Source: JAKFWI01 sp050246435 | GTDB lineage: Bacteria > Pseudomonadota > Alphaproteobacteria > Caulobacterales > Aquidulcibacteraceae | NCBI GenBank assembly: GCA_050246435.1 | Contig: JBFWWB010000030.1 | Coordinates: 1-24,312 of the forward strand | Length of the DNA: 24,312 bases | Direction of reading: 5' to 3' | In this document: positions 22,049-24,312 of the stretch, piece after piece | Position numbering within the stretch: the first letter of the stretch is position 1 | Layout: every line of letters starts with the position of its first letter | The notes under the pieces: generated by a model | The model's input: the letters and a program-made list of their open reading frames with translations, nothing else | What the model was told of the DNA's origin: nothing | Databases searched by the model: none | Program-made: the position numbers and the translations under genes

Positions 22049-22393
22049 CTAGCTGGAGACGGCCTGCAGATCGCGTTCGCCGGTGCGGATGCGCACGGCG
22101 GATTCCAGATCGTAGACCCAAATCTTGCCATCACCGATCTTGCCGGTGCGGGCCGCCGCCGTGATCGCCTCGGAGAGCATGTCCACCTGCTCCGGGGCGG
22201 CGACGATCTCGATCTTCACCTTCGGCAGCAGCTTCACCTCATATTCGGCGCCGCGATAGACTTCCGTTTTGCCCTTCTGGCGGCCATAGCCGCGCACCTC
22301 CGTGACGGTCATGCCGGTGGCGCCCGCTTCCTTCATGGCGTCGAGAACGGCGTCGAGGCGGGAAGGCTTGATGATGGCCGTGATGAGTTTCAT
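22049..22393 (-). CDS. P-II family nitrogen regulatory protein
   Basis: This 114-residue trimeric signal protein senses ATP/ADP and 2-oxoglutarate. It begins MKLITAIIKPSRLDAVLDAM. The T-loop RQKGKTEVYRGAEYEVKLLPK keeps the uridylylatable Tyr51. The B-loop TGKIGDGK (83-90) and the C-terminal AVRIRTGE are intact. The frame extends 15 codons upstream; the start at 22393 gives the family length. Neither glnA nor amtB is beside it, so GlnB and GlnK cannot be told apart by context. Both flanking genes on the same strand are unrelated to nitrogen metabolism as far as I can see. Confidence 0.95.
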   Translation of the reverse strand: MKLITAIIKPSRLDAVLDAMKEAGATGMTVTEVRGYGRQKGKTEVYRGAEYEVKLLPKVKIEIVAAPEQVDMLSEAITAAARTGKIGDGKIWVYDLESAVRIRTGERDLQAVSS

Positions 22394-22438
22394 GACAGCA
22401 GCATAACGCACAACATGGCGTAAGTGAATGCGCGTCAT

Positions 22439-23173
22439 TTAATCGGCGCGCTCGGCGCGGCGCGCGGGCTTCGCCGGCGCGCGCGCCATCAGGATGCGGC
22501 GCTCGGCGCGGGCGGCGCTCACGTACAGCCGCTTCACCGCTTCCATCAGCACCACGCCGCCGAACGCGGGGGCCGCAGTTTCGCCCAGGCGCTCCCAGCC
22601 TTCCGCCAAGCCGATGGCGAGCGGCGTATCGAACGGCGGCAGGTACAGCGCCCGCGCGCTGGCCATCGGCTCGAACAGGCAATCCGCCATCAGCGCGCTG
22701 AGCTGCGCGCGGCTGAAAGGCCGGCCGTGACCGAAGGGCGTGGCGTCCGCCCGGGCCCAGACGCCAGCGCGGTTGGCCGCGACCACCAGCAGCCGGCCCT
22801 CCGGCGCCATCACCCGCCAGATTTCGCGCAGCACCGCGCGCGGGGCTTCGGCCTCCTCCAGCGCGTGGACCAGCAGCACGCGGTCGAACACGGAATCCAT
22901 GAAGGGCAAGCGCGCCTCATCGCCCAAGGCCGCGAGCGTACGCCCCTCGCCCGGCCAGCGCTCCACGCCCTGCCCCGCCGGCATCAGCGCCACCACCCGG
23001 CGCGCGCTGGCGCGATAGGGTTCGAGATAGGGAATGGCGTAGCCCAGTCCCAGCAGATCGAGCCCCTCGGCCATCGGCCACAGCGCCGCGATCCGCCGCG
23101 CCGTCATGCGCCGCGCCGTTTCACCGAGGCGGGAGCCGTAGAAACGCTGCAGAGCCAGCACGTCGACGCGCAT
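22439..23173 (-). CDS. Class I SAM-dependent methyltransferase
   Basis: This 244-residue protein has a degenerate but recognisable methyltransferase core. DLLGLGYAIPYLEPY stands at the SAM-binding loop. LPFMDSVFDRVLLVHALEEAEAPRAVLREIWRVMAPEGRLLVVAANRAGVWAR matches the motif II/III region of the methyltransferase_11 type. The C-terminal half is family-specific, and the chain ends in a basic tail (RAPAKPARRAERAD). It is divergent from gloB with 72 bases between them, an arrangement I recall from other alphaproteobacteria. The substrate is unknown. The P-II gene lies 45 bases downstream. Confidence 0.88.
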   Translation of the reverse strand: MRVDVLALQRFYGSRLGETARRMTARRIAALWPMAEGLDLLGLGYAIPYLEPYRASARRVVALMPAGQGVERWPGEGRTLAALGDEARLPFMDSVFDRVLLVHALEEAEAPRAVLREIWRVMAPEGRLLVVAANRAGVWARADATPFGHGRPFSRAQLSALMADCLFEPMASARALYLPPFDTPLAIGLAEGWERLGETAAPAFGGVVLMEAVKRLYVSAARAERRILMARAPAKPARRAERAD

Positions 23174-23245
23174 CAGCGCCCTCTCCTGTCATTTGCGGCG
23201 GCGCTTGCTATGTGAAGGGGACGCGGCGCAGCCACAGGCGATCTC

Positions 23246-24007
23246 ATGCTCCAGATTCACCAATTCCCCTGCCTCAAGGACAATTACGGCTTCCTTGTCC
23301 ATGACGACGAAAGCGGCGAGACCGCCTCGATAGATACGCCGGAAGCGGCCCGCATCCTCAGCGAAGCGGACGCCAAAGGCTGGAAGATCACGCAGATTTG
23401 GAACACGCACTGGCATAACGATCACGCTGGCGGCAACGCCGACATCCGCGCCAGAACCGGCGCCGTCGTCAGCGGCCCGGCGGAGGTGGAGCGCCTCGGA
23501 ACTGCGCCCGACCGCGTGGTGCGCGAGGGGGATGTCGTACGCCTCGGCCGCCATCAGGCGCGCGTGCTGGCGGTGGGCGGGCACACCTTGGGCCATGTCG
23601 CCTACGTGCTGGACGCGGAGAAGACCGCCTTCGTCGGCGACACTCTGTTTGCGCTCGGCTGCGGGCGGCTGTTCGAGGGCACGCCGCAGCAGATGTGGGA
23701 GAGCCTCTCCAAGCTCGCCGGCCTGCCGGACGACACCACCCTGTACTGCGCGCACGAATACACCCAGGCGAACGCGCGCTTTGCGCTTTCCGTGGACGCT
23801 GACAATCCCGCGCTTCAGAAGCGCAGCGCTGAGATCGACGCGTTGCGCGCGGCGGGCAAGCCCACCGTGCCAATGACCCTGGCGCAGGAGAAAGCGGCCA
23901 ACCCGTTCCTGCGCGCGCCCGCGCTAAAGGCGAAGATCGGCCTTGCCGGCGCGCCGGATTGGGAGGCCTTCGGCGCCATCCGCAAGCTGAAGGACGACTT
24001 CAAATAG
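23246..24007 (+). CDS. gloB: Hydroxyacylglutathione hydrolase (glyoxalase II)
   Basis: This 253-residue metallo-beta-lactamase-fold enzyme hydrolyses S-lactoylglutathione in methylglyoxal detoxification. The metal motif THWHNDHAGG supplies His55, His57, Asp59 and His60. GHTLGHVAYV and FVGDTLFALGCGRLFEGTPQQMW give the further His and bridging Asp, and YCAHEYTQANARFAL gives the last His. The glutathione-binding C-terminal domain ends in the expected helical tail (NPFLRAPALK). It starts at ATG 23246. A cupin reading frame overlaps or abuts its stop. Confidence 0.96.
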   Translation: MLQIHQFPCLKDNYGFLVHDDESGETASIDTPEAARILSEADAKGWKITQIWNTHWHNDHAGGNADIRARTGAVVSGPAEVERLGTAPDRVVREGDVVRLGRHQARVLAVGGHTLGHVAYVLDAEKTAFVGDTLFALGCGRLFEGTPQQMWESLSKLAGLPDDTTLYCAHEYTQANARFALSVDADNPALQKRSAEIDALRAAGKPTVPMTLAQEKAANPFLRAPALKAKIGLAGAPDWEAFGAIRKLKDDFK

Positions 24008-24312
24008 AAGCGGCGAATGAAATCATCACGCGGCTGGGCTTGCGGGCGCACCCCGAGGGCGGGTGGTACGCCGAAACCTTCCGCGACGCCGCCGGGCCGG
24101 ACGGGCGGGCGCGCTGCACCGCGATCCATTTCCTGCTGGCGGCGGGCGAGCGCTCGCATTGGCATCGCGTGGATGCGGTGGAGATCTGGCTTTGGCACGC
24201 CGGCGCGCCACTGGCGCTATCGATCTCTGCGGATGCGCCGGCGCAAACCGTGACCTTGGGCGGCGACGTCGCCGCCGGGGAGTCGCCGCAAGCGGTCGTG
24301 CCCGCTCACGCC
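24004..24312 (+). CDS. DUF985 cupin-domain protein (partial, runs off the window)
   Basis: The N-terminal part reads EIITRLGLRAHPEGGWYAETFRDAAG, then TAIHFLLAAGERSHWHRVDAVEIWLWHAG. This is the PF06172 (DUF985) cupin pattern with a likely metal-binding SHWH. The C terminus lies beyond the window. The start is unclear. No ATG, GTG or TTG lies just before the conserved EII. The in-frame codon at the usual distance is ATA at 24004, overlapping the gloB stop (ATAG) with GAAGGA nine bases before it. The nearest canonical start upstream is TTG 23959 inside gloB. The ATG at 24017 is in a different frame and is not this gene. Confidence 0.8.
   Translation, partial: MEAANEIITRLGLRAHPEGGWYAETFRDAAGPDGRARCTAIHFLLAAGERSHWHRVDAVEIWLWHAGAPLALSISADAPAQTVTLGGDVAAGESPQAVVPAHA

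Noticed and set aside
24017..24253. Small + frame starting at ATG 24017
   Set aside because: Arg-rich shadow of the DUF985 cupin, which is in a different frame with clear family sequence.

Overview
The window is GC-rich chromosomal DNA from an alphaproteobacterium. The strongest marker is a circularly permuted (two-piece) ssrA/tmRNA gene, followed by an alpha-type SspB adaptor ending in VVSLDAFRKK. A Caulobacterales/Hyphomonadaceae-like lineage fits best (inference from gene content: DUF4169, DUF2171, RHH_4, metX-metW, prmA-pepP). I see no prophage, insertion sequence, integrase, CRISPR array, rRNA or ordinary tRNA. Most of the window is dense housekeeping DNA with many 1- or 4-base gene overlaps.

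Layout. 1-2261 (+): tail of an unknown gene, then a RidA-family protein, a FemAB-like acyltransferase and a HIT protein. 2277-4297 (-): hflK-hflC, the membrane modulators of FtsH. 4410-5561 (+): Mrp/ApbC Fe-S carrier. 5558-8632 (-): aquaporin, thyA, a small AT-richer membrane/coiled-coil gene, a GNAT acetyltransferase and folA; the last four are chained by 4-base overlaps. 8731-9492 (+): ssrA promoter, permuted tmRNA, a cluster of related hairpins and a geneless stretch. 9493-10357: sspB converging on a RusA-like resolvase. 10465-12445 (+): fumC and an FMN reductase. 12442-13229 (-): GST and DUF4169. 13346-13627 (+): DUF2171 with a strong terminator. 13632-16178 (-): UvrD/PcrA helicase. 16287-17072: DUF1003 membrane protein and a ribbon-helix-helix protein. 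17123-21692 (+): prmA, pepP, metX, metW. 21748-23173 (-): a threonine-rich lipoprotein, an orphan P-II protein and a methyltransferase. 23246-24312 (+): gloB and the start of a DUF985 cupin.

How the genes work together. ThyA and FolA form the dTMP/tetrahydrofolate cycle. MetX and MetW make and control activated homoserine for methionine synthesis. HflK/HflC, tmRNA and SspB all serve proteolysis and protein quality control; the tmRNA tag and its adaptor are encoded side by side.

I did not find a clear undescribed multi-gene system. The items most worth a second look are the hairpin family between ssrA and sspB, the compositionally foreign gene inside the thyA-folA operon, an aquaporin whose first NPA box reads YPA, and a lipoprotein whose mature chain is about 40 percent threonine.
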